64,000 bases of DNA from assembly GCA_963781495.1 (NCBI GenBank), contig CAWAFX010000002.1:1054001-1118000 (forward strand), in the 5' to 3' direction. The notes under the pieces were generated by a model. The model was not told where the DNA came from. It ran no database searches and saw only the letters and a program-made list of their open reading frames with translations. Of this stretch, positions 24,745 to 33,041 are shown in pieces. Both the position numbers and the translations under genes were made by a program. How positions within the stretch are numbered: position 1 is the stretch's first letter; each line of letters starts with the position of its first letter. Origin of the DNA: Mayfieldus sp963781495. Its GTDB lineage: Bacteria > Actinomycetota > Thermoleophilia > Solirubrobacterales > 70-9.

Positions 24745-25848
24745 GTGCCAGACAAGCAAAGCAAGAGCTTCGATGTGATCGTCGTCGGCGCCGGCGTGAT
24801 CGGCCTCGCCTGCGCCTGGCGAGCGGCCCAGCGCGGCCTCGAGGTGCTGATCGTCGACCGCGAGGCCCCGGCCGCCGGGGCGACCGGGGTCGCCGCCGGG
24901 ATGCTGGCCCCGATCGGTGAGCTCGCCTTCGGCGAGCGGCGGCTGCTGGAGATGACCGTCGCCTCGGCCGAGCTCTATCCGGACTTCGTCGCCGAGCTCG
25001 AGCGGGCGAGCGGACTGGCGACCCGCTACCGGCGCTGCGGGGCGCTGCATGTCGCGCTGGACCGCGACGAGGCGGCCGAGCTGCGCCGCCGCCACGAGTT
25101 GCAGCTCTCGCTTTCGCTGCAGGCCGAGTGGCTGACGCCGAGCGCCTGCCGGGCTTTGGAGCCCGGACTGGCACCCTCGATCGCCGGCGGCGTCCACGCG
25201 CCCGGCGAGGCGTCGATCGACCCGCGGTCCCTCTGCGCGGCGCTGCTCGCGGCCCTGGAGGGCGAGGGGGTCGAGGTCCGCGGCGGCACCGAGGTGACCG
25301 AGGCACTGATCGAGGGCGAGCGGATCGTCGGCGTCCGAACGGCCGCCGGGGAGGAGCTTCTCGCGCCCCAGGTCGTCCTCGCCAGCGGCTGCTGGTCGGG
25401 CAGCGCCGATTGGCTTCCCGCCGCAGCCCGGCCCGAGGTGCGGCCGGTCAAGGGCCAGATCGTCACCCTCCGGGGCCCGGCCACCGAGCCGGTCTGCGAG
25501 CGGATCGTCGCCTCCGAGCGCGTCTACCTCGTCCCCCGCGACGACGGGCGCCTGATCGTCGGCGCCACGGTCGAAGATCAGGGCTTCGACACCACGGTCA
25601 CCGCGGGCGGTGTCCACGAGCTGCTGCGCGAGGCTTACAGGCTGCTGCCCGAGATCGCCGAGCTGGAGCTGCTCAACGCCGCCGCTGGACTGCGGCCCGC
25701 CAGCGCCGACAACCTGCCCCTGGTCGGCCGCGGCGCGTTGGAGGGCCTCGTCCTCGCAACCGGCCACTACCGCAACGGGGTCCTGCTGGCGCCCCTGACC
25801 GCGCAACAGGTGGCCGAGACCCTCTTCGCGGCGGAGGTGGCGGCATGA
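24745..25848 (+). CDS. thiO: Glycine oxidase
   Basis: FAD-dependent amine oxidase of 367 residues that turns glycine into the iminoacetate used for the thiazole of thiamin. It has the FAD motif VVGAGVIGLACAWRAA, GVAAGMLAPIGE, GGVHAPGEASIDPRSL, VKGQIVTLRGP and a late ATGHYRNGVLLAP. An ATG at 24697 is in frame but lies inside the riboswitch core (GGTAATGCC), so I take the GTG at 24745 as the true start. Its stop overlaps the start of the thiS-thiG fusion (ATGA). Confidence 0.93.
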   Translation: MPDKQSKSFDVIVVGAGVIGLACAWRAAQRGLEVLIVDREAPAAGATGVAAGMLAPIGELAFGERRLLEMTVASAELYPDFVAELERASGLATRYRRCGALHVALDRDEAAELRRRHELQLSLSLQAEWLTPSACRALEPGLAPSIAGGVHAPGEASIDPRSLCAALLAALEGEGVEVRGGTEVTEALIEGERIVGVRTAAGEELLAPQVVLASGCWSGSADWLPAAARPEVRPVKGQIVTLRGPATEPVCERIVASERVYLVPRDDGRLIVGATVEDQGFDTTVTAGGVHELLREAYRLLPEIAELELLNAAAGLRPASADNLPLVGRGALEGLVLATGHYRNGVLLAPLTAQQVAETLFAAEVAA

Positions 25849-26819
25849 GGGTGGAGCTGAACGGCGAGCCGCGCGAGCTCGACGAGGGCGCGACGGTTGC
25901 CGACGCGGTGCGCGCCGCCGGCGGCGATCCCGAGGCCAGAGGCTTCGCGGTCGCCGTCGGGGGCGAGGTGGTGCCGCGCGGCGAGTGGACCCGCCCCCTG
26001 GCCGAGGGCGAGAAGGTCGAGGTCCTGGCTGCGATCCAGGGCGGCGCCGACGAGGGCTGGCGGATCGCCGACCGCGATCTGAGCTCGCGCCTGATCGTCG
26101 GTACCGGTGGCTTTCGCTCCCTGCGCGACGCCGAGCAGGCGATCGCCGCCTCGGGGACCGAGATCGTCACCGTCGCCCTGCGCCGGGTCGATCCCGAGGC
26201 CAAGGGCTCGATCCTCGACCTGGTCCGGGGCCTCGGTGTCTTCGTGCTGCCCAACACCGCCGGCTGCTACACGGCCCGCGACGCCGTGCGCACGGCTCGG
26301 CTCGCCCGCGAGGCGTTCGGCAGCGAATGGATAAAGCTCGAGGTGATCGGCGACGACCGCACCCTGTTCCCCGACGCGGTCGAGCTCGTCGCCGCCGCCG
26401 AGACCCTGGTCGACGAGGGATTCACGGTGCTTCCCTACACCAACGACGATCCGATCCTCGCCCGCCGCCTCGAGGAGGCCGGCTGCGCCGCGGTGATGCC
26501 GCTCGGCTCGCCGATCGGCTCCGGGGCGGGGATCCGCAACCCCTACAACATCGCGATCATCGTCGAGCAGGCGAGCGTGCCGGTGATCCTCGACGCCGGC
26601 ATCGGCACCGCCTCCGATGCGGCGCTGGCGATGGAGCTCGGCTGCGACGGCGTCCTGCTCGCGAGCTCGGTCTCGCGGGCCGAGGACCCGGTGACGATGG
26701 CGGTGGCGATGCGGCGCGCGGTCGAGGCCGGCTACGCGGCTCGCCAGGCGGGACGCATCCCGCGCAAGCTCCACGCCGAGGCCTCAACCCCCGAGCAGGG
26801 CCTGCCCGAGCTCAACTAG
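25845..26819 (+). CDS. thiG: Fused sulfur carrier ThiS-thiazole synthase ThiG
   Basis: One 324-residue open frame joins two thiamin proteins. Residues 1-65 are ThiS: a ubiquitin-like fold starting MRVELNGEPRELDEGATV and ending in the diglycine of VLAAIQGG. Without a stop it runs into ThiG from about residue 75 (SRLIVGTGGFRSL), with NTAGCYTARDAVRTA, WIKLEVIGDD, MPLGSPIGSGAGIRNP and ILDAGIGTASDAALAMELG. ThiS normally needs a free C-terminal glycine for thiocarboxylation, so the fused diglycine should need cleavage or a different mode of sulfur delivery. Fused ThiS-ThiG proteins are known as a family architecture; the biochemistry is unclear. It overlaps thiO. Confidence 0.93.
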   Translation: MRVELNGEPRELDEGATVADAVRAAGGDPEARGFAVAVGGEVVPRGEWTRPLAEGEKVEVLAAIQGGADEGWRIADRDLSSRLIVGTGGFRSLRDAEQAIAASGTEIVTVALRRVDPEAKGSILDLVRGLGVFVLPNTAGCYTARDAVRTARLAREAFGSEWIKLEVIGDDRTLFPDAVELVAAAETLVDEGFTVLPYTNDDPILARRLEEAGCAAVMPLGSPIGSGAGIRNPYNIAIIVEQASVPVILDAGIGTASDAALAMELGCDGVLLASSVSRAEDPVTMAVAMRRAVEAGYAARQAGRIPRKLHAEASTPEQGLPELN

Positions 26820-26825
26820 TCGAAG

Positions 26826-27119
26826 TCACGCCTGCTGCTGGTTTTTCACCTCGAACGCGAGCTCGTTCGGCGGTCCGCTGAACGAGTCCGAGGCGTTCTC
26901 CAGCCCGGGGCCCAGTGTCTGGTCGCGGAAGTTTTCCCAGGAGACCTTGTCCTCGTGGATTGCGACGACGATCCAGCCACCGTCCTCGGTCGCCCCCGCG
27001 AAGTGGAGCACCTGTCCCGAGGGCAGGCTCTCCCCGCCATCGGGGTGAACGACCTTCACGGTGTTCTCGTACTGCTCCTGCGTCCCGCTGGGGAAGTGAT
27101 GCACGATCGCGTAAGCCAT
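26826..27119 (-). CDS. Small alpha/beta-barrel-like hypothetical protein
   Basis: A 97-residue protein starting MAYAIVHHFPSGTQEQYENTV, with strands and helices in the order seen in antibiotic-biosynthesis monooxygenase-like (dimeric alpha/beta barrel) proteins. The ATG at 27119 has AGGAG seven bases upstream; a TTG two codons earlier lacks that spacing. There is no cofactor motif. Family placement is by general resemblance only. It converges with the thiO-thiSG operon, leaving 6 bases between stops. Confidence 0.65.
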   Translation of the reverse strand: MAYAIVHHFPSGTQEQYENTVKVVHPDGGESLPSGQVLHFAGATEDGGWIVVAIHEDKVSWENFRDQTLGPGLENASDSFSGPPNELAFEVKNQQQA

Positions 27120-27199
27120 GGCCAAGCTCCTTGGGGTTGGATGCAGCGACCCTATCCGGCTCGTGTGAGGCGTGGTTAAAGCGCGGCTACTATCGCTGC

Positions 27200-27272
27200 G
27201 GGCCTCTAAGTCAACGGGTTAGACGTCCGGCCTTTTAAGCCGGCAGACTGGGTTCGAGTCCCAGGGGGCCCA
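27200..27272 (+). tRNA. tRNA-Lys(TTT)
   Basis: A 73-nt cloverleaf with acceptor GGGCCTC/GGGGCCC, anticodon stem CCGGC/GCCGG around CTTTTAA, T stem CTGGG/CCCAG with loop TTCGAGT, and discriminator A. The anticodon TTT reads lysine codons. The D stem has an A10-G25 mismatch where G10-C25 is usual. Its 3' end marks a sharp drop in GC content, so it is the probable integration target of the island that follows. Confidence 0.9.
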
Positions 27273-27614
27273 CTCGGTCTGTTCAAGCTTTGGGTTCAAG
27301 GACTGAATGTGAACCGAGAAGTGAGGTGGCGAAGTGGTTCGGTGCGCCTCCGTGGTCATCTGAAGCAGATTGGCGCGTTGCGCGTTCCTTGCTAGCTGCG
27401 GATACGAAAGCGCCCACCGTCAAACGGGCCTTAGGGCCCACAGCAACGTCCTACTCGTCGACCTAGGCGCCAAGCAGCCGTCTTAGCCCTGAGCGGCGGA
27501 GGCCCAAGGGTGACTGACGGTCATTGAGCCGGCGCTTCAATCCGCTGGCGATGAGAACCTCAGGACCCGCCGAAAACCAAGCTAGATGCAGCCCAAATCG
27601 ATGGGCTCTTTCCA
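27273..27614. other. Non-coding stretch between tRNA-Lys and KAP gene
   Basis: Across 342 bases I see no convincing gene in any frame. Near the left end GGTTCA and TGAACC (about 27290-27315) form a short inverted repeat that could end the tRNA transcript. There is no direct repeat of the tRNA 3' end, and no recognisable integrase or excisionase remnant. The promoter of the KAP gene must lie in the right part, but no clear -35/-10 pair is visible. Confidence 0.5.
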
Positions 27615-30600
27615 ATGAATCAAAACCAGAACAGAGCACCTTTTGCGCGAGACGAGCCGGTTGACCTTGGCCGGGACGCGTTTGGCCACGCAGATTACGT
27701 TCGAACTCTGGCCAGCATCGTGACCGACGAGACGGCGCCATCCACGCTCGGAGTCTTTGGGCCCTGGGGTGTCGGCAAGTCGACGATTGTCGAGGCACTT
27801 CCCGATCAATTGCCCAGAGACACGGCCTTCGTCCACTTCGACGCTTGGCGATATGACGCAGGCGACTCGCTTAGACGGCAATTCCTGAAGGACGTTGCGG
27901 CTGATCTCAAAGCAGAAAACCAACTGCTCGGCTTCGACCCCGAAAAGGACCTCAAGGATCTCGACGTCGACACGCAGACGAACACCGAGGCGCTGAGATG
28001 GGAGTGGGCTCGCGCCGGTAAAGCCGCCATCGTAGGAGGGGTCCTGGGTCTGATCATCTTCGTGATCCTTCAGACGAGCACCGGGGACTTCCTAAAGACC
28101 GACAAGGTAGGGCAGCGGATTGCTGCCGGGGTCGTGGCCGCACTCGTTGCAGCCGCGGCAAGCCTTCTGAACCAAGTCTTGGTGATCAAGGAAACGGTGT
28201 TTGCGAGGCGCAGTCTCCAGGACCCGGACCGATTTGCGGATCGGTTCGCGGCGCTCCTCGCATCCGTCAAGGCAAGGCGCTTGGTGATCGTCGTAGACAA
28301 CCTCGATCGATGCGCTCCCGACAAGGCAGTCGAGATGCTCAGCACGATCAAGACGTACCTCGAGCCGACGGTGCAGAGGGATCATCGCCCGGCATCACGC
28401 TCGCAGCGAACTGTCCAAAAGGAAGTCGTCTTTGTCGTTGCGCTCGACGACCAAGCTCTTCGGCGCCATCTGATAGCCCAAGAAGCAGGCCCGTCCGCGA
28501 ACGAGCACGAGCGTCGTCAGGCTGAGACGTACGTCGATGAGTATCTAGCGAAATTCTTCGGGGCCCGACTACCGATTCGCCCGATCCTCCGTGGCGACAT
28601 TCGGACATACATCGAAGAACACCTTGACCCGCTGATCAAGGCCCGTGGCTATGAGGAGCAGCGGCAGCAGCTCGTGCAATTGGTCAGTGCCGCCTTGCGT
28701 CGAAACCCGCGGCATGTCAAGCAATTCATGAACGATCTGGAAACGCGGATCCGGTTGCTCCAGGAACGCGAAACCGCCCCGAAAGATGGCCAGCCCGGCA
28801 TCGCGTCGCCGATCAGCGGCGACATCATGATGATTGCCAAGCTCTCACTGCTCGAGTCCGAGTGGCCGCGGGCATTTGCGATGTTCCAGCGCGAGCCGGG
28901 GGTGCTCAAGGACTGGCACCGCCAAGCTGAATCGAATCGGGAAGTCTGGTTCGACGGCCAGGAAGACGACACTCCTGAAGGCCACGCGGCGGCACAAGCG
29001 TTCGCGGCTTTCCTTCAGGCCTCCCGAACGACCAGCTCGATTCATCTCCGGGCGTTCGTAAACCTCAAACAATCCAAGGTTGAAGCAGGCCTTCCAGGTT
29101 TTGCTGAATTCCATGAAGCGGTGGTCAACGAAGACCGTGCAGAGGTGGAGAAGATCCTGGACGACCTAACTGCTGAGGAGCGGAAGAAGTTCGCCGAGAA
29201 CATGCCCGAGCTGGTGCAAGATGAGCTTGAGGATGGCTTTGACGCTGGGGCACGTGCCGGTGTCGGAATGATGGTTTCGGTCGAAGGCCTCTCCCAGTAT
29301 GAAAAGCCGCGGACAGAGGTCTTGAAAGTCGCGGTCGATAACGCTGGTCTGCTGGTTCAGCTAGACGTCCTTGATCCCGAGCCGCTGATAGAGGCCAGCA
29401 GGTCGCTTAGCGTCACGGACCGTCACAAGGTGTTCGATCGTGTGGTTGAGCGCTTTGCCGGCGAGAACAAGACAGATGCCGAACGGGGCTCGGCATCTGA
29501 TGCTTTGTCCCTAGTGGCAACCGAGCTGCGACCTGGGGCTAGAAGCCGGATTTCGAACACTCTGACTGCTGAGCTTGCCGGAAAGTTCGAACTGTTTGCG
29601 CGCCTCGTCGAGGCCGATCCGACCTTGCTGTCAACGCCGGTGATTCAGGCTGCTCTCGAAGCGTTGGACCAGCCAGATCCAGACGGACTCACTTCACTCG
29701 TGGGCCGAGATGCAGCCTTTGCGGTAGCCAAGGCTGGGGCTGCCGAGCTGCAGGATCCTGCGGTTGCCGAGGGAGCCGTGGATCTGGTGATTCGAACCCT
29801 CGCCGGCACCCAGGGGAATCCTGAAGCGTTGTCGATCACCGCCAAGCGGGCCCTGGAGCTGATCGGTCCCATAGAAGCGATGCAAGATAACCAATGGGTC
29901 CGACTCGCACAGGAGATGCCGCAGCAGTGGGGGAACTATCCGGCTGAAGCGCGTGCAGAGATTTTGCGCTTGTGGCAGATGGCGGTGCAACGAGGAGAAG
30001 AATCAGCCAGCGACAGCCTGGCCGCAGCATTGTCAGGAACGATTTTCGCGGACCCCAATGAAGCTGTCCGCCTCCTACTGGAACTGGAAGCTGACGGCCT
30101 TGTCAGGCAGCTCGTCGGTCCAGTCGTCGAGCAGTTAACAAACGTCGCCCGCCAGCACGCGGCTGAAAGAGTCCTAGCAACTGAGCTCGTGATCCGTCTG
30201 GCACCGGATGAGGCTCCTCAACGCCTAAGTCAGATCCTGCTTGGTGCTGTCGAGCAAGGTCAGGCAGAAGCCGCGCTTGAACTCGCGAATCAGCACAAAG
30301 AGCTTGTGCGTGCAGAGGGGGTAGCAATTGCTGAGGAGGTGCTTGGTTGGTGTGAGCAGCAACCAGCGGAGACCGCCCTCCCTTATCCGCTGCTGAGTCG
30401 TCTCTCCGAGTACATGGATCAATCACAGCAGGAGCGCTTCGGGCAACTGATCGCGTCTCGGATCGAGGGCGGCGACGATTCCGCTGCAAACGCTCTGGCG
30501 AACCTCGGACCCTCGGATGAGGCATTTGGGTTAGCTCTTTCCAAGGCGGTTGAGGTGACATTGGCTCATCCGGAGTCCAGCGGGCGCGGCCAGCACCTCC

Positions 30601-30971
30601 TCGCAGCAATCGCTCCCAACGTCGGGGAGCTCTCGGATGACGATCAGCTGAGATTGGTGAATCACTTGCGGACGTGGCTGCTGGCCGCCGCGCCTCCGGA
30701 GCACGCCGGCATTGCCTCCGAAATCCGCAAGATGACCGGCCTGCGGGCGAAGGCTGCTGAGCCATTGGTCATGGCAGGGATCGATGTCGTTCGGCCATTG
30801 CCACCGGCGACCCAGGAGAACCTTCTCGTCGCCGTTGGCTCTGTAAGCGGTGGACGAAACACAAGGGCATCGAGACGGCTTTACGCCTATCTCCAAGACG
30901 AGCTTGGAGAGCAGAGCGAGGAACATGAGCAGATGGCCGCTCGAGTGATCCAGGCCATCGGCGGCCCATAG
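27615..30971 (+). CDS. KAP-family P-loop NTPase with membrane hairpin and long C-terminal region
   Basis: A 1118-residue protein of the KAP NTPase family. The Walker A motif is GPWGVGKST (residues 49-57), followed by the KAP-typical HFDAWRYD (74-81). Two membrane helices are inserted between Walker A and B (about 137-153 and 169-187). Walker B is LVIVVDNLDR (223-232), a sensor strand is VVFVVALDD (271-279), and the YVDEYLAKFF signature follows near 306-315. After the NTPase (to about 400) come some 700 residues with helical, solenoid-like spacing and no catalytic motif I recognise. Base composition is less GC-rich than its neighbours. KAP NTPases include the F-plasmid phage-exclusion protein PifA, so membrane-tethered defence is plausible. 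Function is inferred only. Confidence 0.85.
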   Translation: MNQNQNRAPFARDEPVDLGRDAFGHADYVRTLASIVTDETAPSTLGVFGPWGVGKSTIVEALPDQLPRDTAFVHFDAWRYDAGDSLRRQFLKDVAADLKAENQLLGFDPEKDLKDLDVDTQTNTEALRWEWARAGKAAIVGGVLGLIIFVILQTSTGDFLKTDKVGQRIAAGVVAALVAAAASLLNQVLVIKETVFARRSLQDPDRFADRFAALLASVKARRLVIVVDNLDRCAPDKAVEMLSTIKTYLEPTVQRDHRPASRSQRTVQKEVVFVVALDDQALRRHLIAQEAGPSANEHERRQAETYVDEYLAKFFGARLPIRPILRGDIRTYIEEHLDPLIKARGYEEQRQQLVQLVSAALRRNPRHVKQFMNDLETRIRLLQERETAPKDGQPGIASPISGDIMMIAKLSLLESEWPRAFAMFQREPGVLKDWHRQAESNREVWFDGQEDDTPEGHAAAQAFAAFLQASRTTSSIHLRAFVNLKQSKVEAGLPGFAEFHEAVVNEDRAEVEKILDDLTAEERKKFAENMPELVQDELEDGFDAGARAGVGMMVSVEGLSQYEKPRTEVLKVAVDNAGLLVQLDVLDPEPLIEASRSLSVTDRHKVFDRVVERFAGENKTDAERGSASDALSLVATELRPGARSRISNTLTAELAGKFELFARLVEADPTLLSTPVIQAALEALDQPDPDGLTSLVGRDAAFAVAKAGAAELQDPAVAEGAVDLVIRTLAGTQGNPEALSITAKRALELIGPIEAMQDNQWVRLAQEMPQQWGNYPAEARAEILRLWQMAVQRGEESASDSLAAALSGTIFADPNEAVRLLLELEADGLVRQLVGPVVEQLTNVARQHAAERVLATELVIRLAPDEAPQRLSQILLGAVEQGQAEAALELANQHKELVRAEGVAIAEEVLGWCEQQPAETALPYPLLSRLSEYMDQSQQERFGQLIASRIEGGDDSAANALANLGPSDEAFGLALSKAVEVTLAHPESSGRGQHLLAAIAPNVGELSDDDQLRLVNHLRTWLLAAAPPEHAGIASEIRKMTGLRAKAAEPLVMAGIDVVRPLPPATQENLLVAVGSVSGGRNTRASRRLYAYLQDELGEQSEEHEQMAARVIQAIGGP

Positions 30972-31197
30972 CCCGTTTTCGGCACCAGGGATTGAGGGGC
31001 ACGGCTGTGTGCGTGCGCGTCCGATCTCGGGTATCAGCCACTGCCCGTCGAATCGCCATGCGTAGCTGTCGCGTATTGATGATTTCTTGGCGCACCACCG
31101 CCGGGCTGATCTGAGCGAGTCCGGCCGCTGGTAGGGTCGGTTTGAGTTCCTCCATCGAACAACAATGAGGCGCGCACGCTGAATCCTGCAGCCGCTT

Positions 31198-31494
31198 ATG
31201 GACCCGTCGACCGAGCTGACACTTCTCACCTTCCGCGACAAATCCACCTACCACGCATTCATCCACGAGCTGGTGGATGAGAGTCCGACGCCGAGTGGGT
31301 CTGGGGACTCCCCTGAGGCAGCTCGGGACGACTTCTACAGCTCCGTGAAACGGTTGAAGCCTGCGCTGGACGACGTCCAGGACAGATCGATTAGCGCCAA
31401 GAGCGCTCTTAACACCACGATCCTGGTTGGCAAGAGCGAGACCGAGGTCGAAGAGCTAACCCTTTCGGAGCTGTATCGGCGAGCAGGAGCTTGA
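31198..31494 (+). CDS. Hypothetical 98-residue protein
   Basis: Starts MDPSTELTLLTFRDKSTY and ends LTLSELYRRAGA. It is soluble, mixed charge, probably helical, with no signal peptide, cysteine or known motif. It lies 226 bases after the KAP gene on the same strand and ends near the right edge of the low-GC island. There is no strong ribosome site before the ATG. It may be an accessory partner of the KAP NTPase or an unrelated remnant; it could also be a spurious frame. Confidence 0.45.
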   Translation: MDPSTELTLLTFRDKSTYHAFIHELVDESPTPSGSGDSPEAARDDFYSSVKRLKPALDDVQDRSISAKSALNTTILVGKSETEVEELTLSELYRRAGA

Positions 31495-31512
31495 AGCTGT
31501 GAAGGGCAAAAC

Positions 31513-31544
31513 CCGCTGAGTGCGGAGATTCAGATACTCAGCGG
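31513..31544 (+). terminator. 9-bp inverted repeat, possible terminator
   Basis: CCGCTGAGT and ACTCAGCGG form a perfect 9-base stem with a 14-base loop, 19 bases after the stop of the small ORF. No T-run follows. It sits at the point where high GC content resumes, so it may instead be a boundary feature of the island. Confidence 0.45.
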
Positions 31545-31601
31545 CCGTTCGGAATCGCGGTCCTGAAGCCACTTCTCGCATTTTTTGAACACGCCCATCC
31601 G

Positions 31602-32105
31602 ATGAAGCTCCGATCGGCAGGATTGGCGGCGCTGCTGGCCGCGCTGGCGGGCTGCGGCGGCGGGTCCGCGAATCAGGGCAGCGACGCCGACGCGGTGTCG
31701 AACGCGCTCGTCCATTCGGCCTTCGTCGACCGCGCCGACCGGATCTGCACCGAAGGCCGCAAGCGGCTGATCCTCAGCGGCAATCGCTACTTCGGCGAAC
31801 TTGCGCCCGAGCAGAAGCCCAGCGTCGCGGCGGTCACGGCCTTTGCGCACCGCGAGGCGATCCCGATCCTGCGCCACCAGTACTCGAAGCTGCGTGGACT
31901 GACTCCCCCGCCGGGAGACGGCAAGACGATCGCCCGCATCCTCGACCTCGCCGACCAGGGAATCGGGCAGCTGCGGGCCGATCCGACGTTGCTGAATCGC
32001 GGCAGCGGCATACCGCCGGCTCTGGAGCAGGCCCGCCAGCGTGCCTTCCTCTACGGCCTCGGGGCCTGCGGGGCGCAGATCCAGCGCCCGGCCGGCCGCG
32101 GCTAG
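31602..32105 (+). CDS. Putative lipoprotein
   Basis: A 167-residue exported protein with a short hydrophobic leader and a lipobox LAGC (the cysteine near residue 17), so it should be lipid-anchored on the outer face of the membrane. The mature part, after a Gly/Ser-rich tether, contains two cysteines (RICTEGRK and GACGAQ) and is mainly helical. No enzyme motif was recognised. Its stop overlaps by 4 bases the end of the convergent dehydrogenase gene. Base composition is back to the chromosomal norm, marking the island's right side. Confidence 0.75.
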   Translation: MKLRSAGLAALLAALAGCGGGSANQGSDADAVSNALVHSAFVDRADRICTEGRKRLILSGNRYFGELAPEQKPSVAAVTAFAHREAIPILRHQYSKLRGLTPPPGDGKTIARILDLADQGIGQLRADPTLLNRGSGIPPALEQARQRAFLYGLGACGAQIQRPAGRG

Positions 32106-32962
32106 TCCGAATCGACGGCGGCGGTGAAGGTCGCCGCCATGTCCTCGTCGCCGTGGCCGAGCTCGACCGCCCGCTGCATCTGCTCGCGGACCGCCGCCAG
32201 CAGCGGCAGCGAGTCCGCGTCGCCGGCCGCCTCGAGGATCAGACGCGCGTCCTTTGCCGCAAGCTCGAGCGGGAACGAGGGCGGAAAGTCGCCCTCGATC
32301 ATCATCTTGCCCTTCAGCTGCGCGTAGGCGGAATCCAGCGGGCCGCCCTCGATCAGCTCCAGGAAGCGTCGCCGCTCGACCCCGAGCCGGTGGGCCACCG
32401 CGATCGTCTCCGCGATCACCTCGACGAGCCCGAGCACCCAGCTGTTGACGACCATCTTCAGCCGCTGCCCGTCGCCGGGATTCGGCATCCAGACCGTCTT
32501 GGCGCCGATCGCGTCGAAGACCGGGTCGCAACTTTCGCGCAGCTCCTCGGGCCCCGCGGCGAGCACGGTCAACTTGCCCTGCTCGGCCGGCTGCTTGGTG
32601 CCCAGCACCGGGCAGTCGACGTAGCGCAGGCCGCCCCCCTCTGCGAGCCCCGCGAGCTCATCCGCCGCCTCGAGCCCGACCGTGCTCATCTGGGCCCAGA
32701 TCGTGCCCTCCGCGGCGGCGTCGAGGATCCCGCTCCCGGTCATCGCCGAGCGCACCGCTTCACCGTCGCTGAGCATCGTCAGCACCATCTCGGCACCGTC
32801 CACGGCTCCGGCCGCCTCCTCGGCCACCTCTACCCCGTGCTCGCGCAGCGGCTCGGCGCGCTCAGGGGTGCGGTTCCAGGCGCTTACCCCGATTCCCGCC
32901 GCGGCGAGGTTCCGGGCGATCGGGAAGCCCATGATCCCGGTTCCGATCACTGCTACTCGCAT
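32102..32962 (-). CDS. NAD(P)-dependent beta-hydroxyacid dehydrogenase family protein
   Basis: A 286-residue member of the 3-hydroxyisobutyrate/6-phosphogluconate-type dehydrogenases. It has the Rossmann motif VIGTGIMGFPIARNLAAAG, then WNRTPERA for coenzyme choice, YVDCPVLGTKQPAEQG near residue 110, and the catalytic lysine in GDGQRLKMVVNSW. The Asn-Arg-Thr after the second strand suggests NADP preference. Substrates in this family range from hydroxyisobutyrate to tartronate semialdehyde and imines, so none is named. Confidence 0.87.
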   Translation of the reverse strand: MRVAVIGTGIMGFPIARNLAAAGIGVSAWNRTPERAEPLREHGVEVAEEAAGAVDGAEMVLTMLSDGEAVRSAMTGSGILDAAAEGTIWAQMSTVGLEAADELAGLAEGGGLRYVDCPVLGTKQPAEQGKLTVLAAGPEELRESCDPVFDAIGAKTVWMPNPGDGQRLKMVVNSWVLGLVEVIAETIAVAHRLGVERRRFLELIEGGPLDSAYAQLKGKMMIEGDFPPSFPLELAAKDARLILEAAGDADSLPLLAAVREQMQRAVELGHGDEDMAATFTAAVDSD

Positions 32963-33041
32963 GCCTGCCGCCTACCCCGCGACCGGAGCCGGAAACGGGC
33001 GCTGATGCTTAGGCGCCGCCACGCGGGTAACACTTGGCTCG

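Noticed and set aside
27463..27923. Minus-strand frames between tRNA-Lys and the KAP gene as an integrase remnant
   Set aside because: No catalytic tyrosine/serine recombinase motif or coherent domain could be found in the translations.
30531..31266. Two minus-strand frames (up to 238 residues) over the end of the KAP gene and the following gap
   Set aside because: They overlap the KAP gene, have no recognisable domain, and neither is preceded by a convincing ribosome site.
27250..31600. Direct repeat of the tRNA-Lys 3' end as an att site
   Set aside because: I looked for the T-arm/acceptor sequence near 31.5 kb and did not find it. The only similar T-arm sequences are in the two tRNA-Ala genes.
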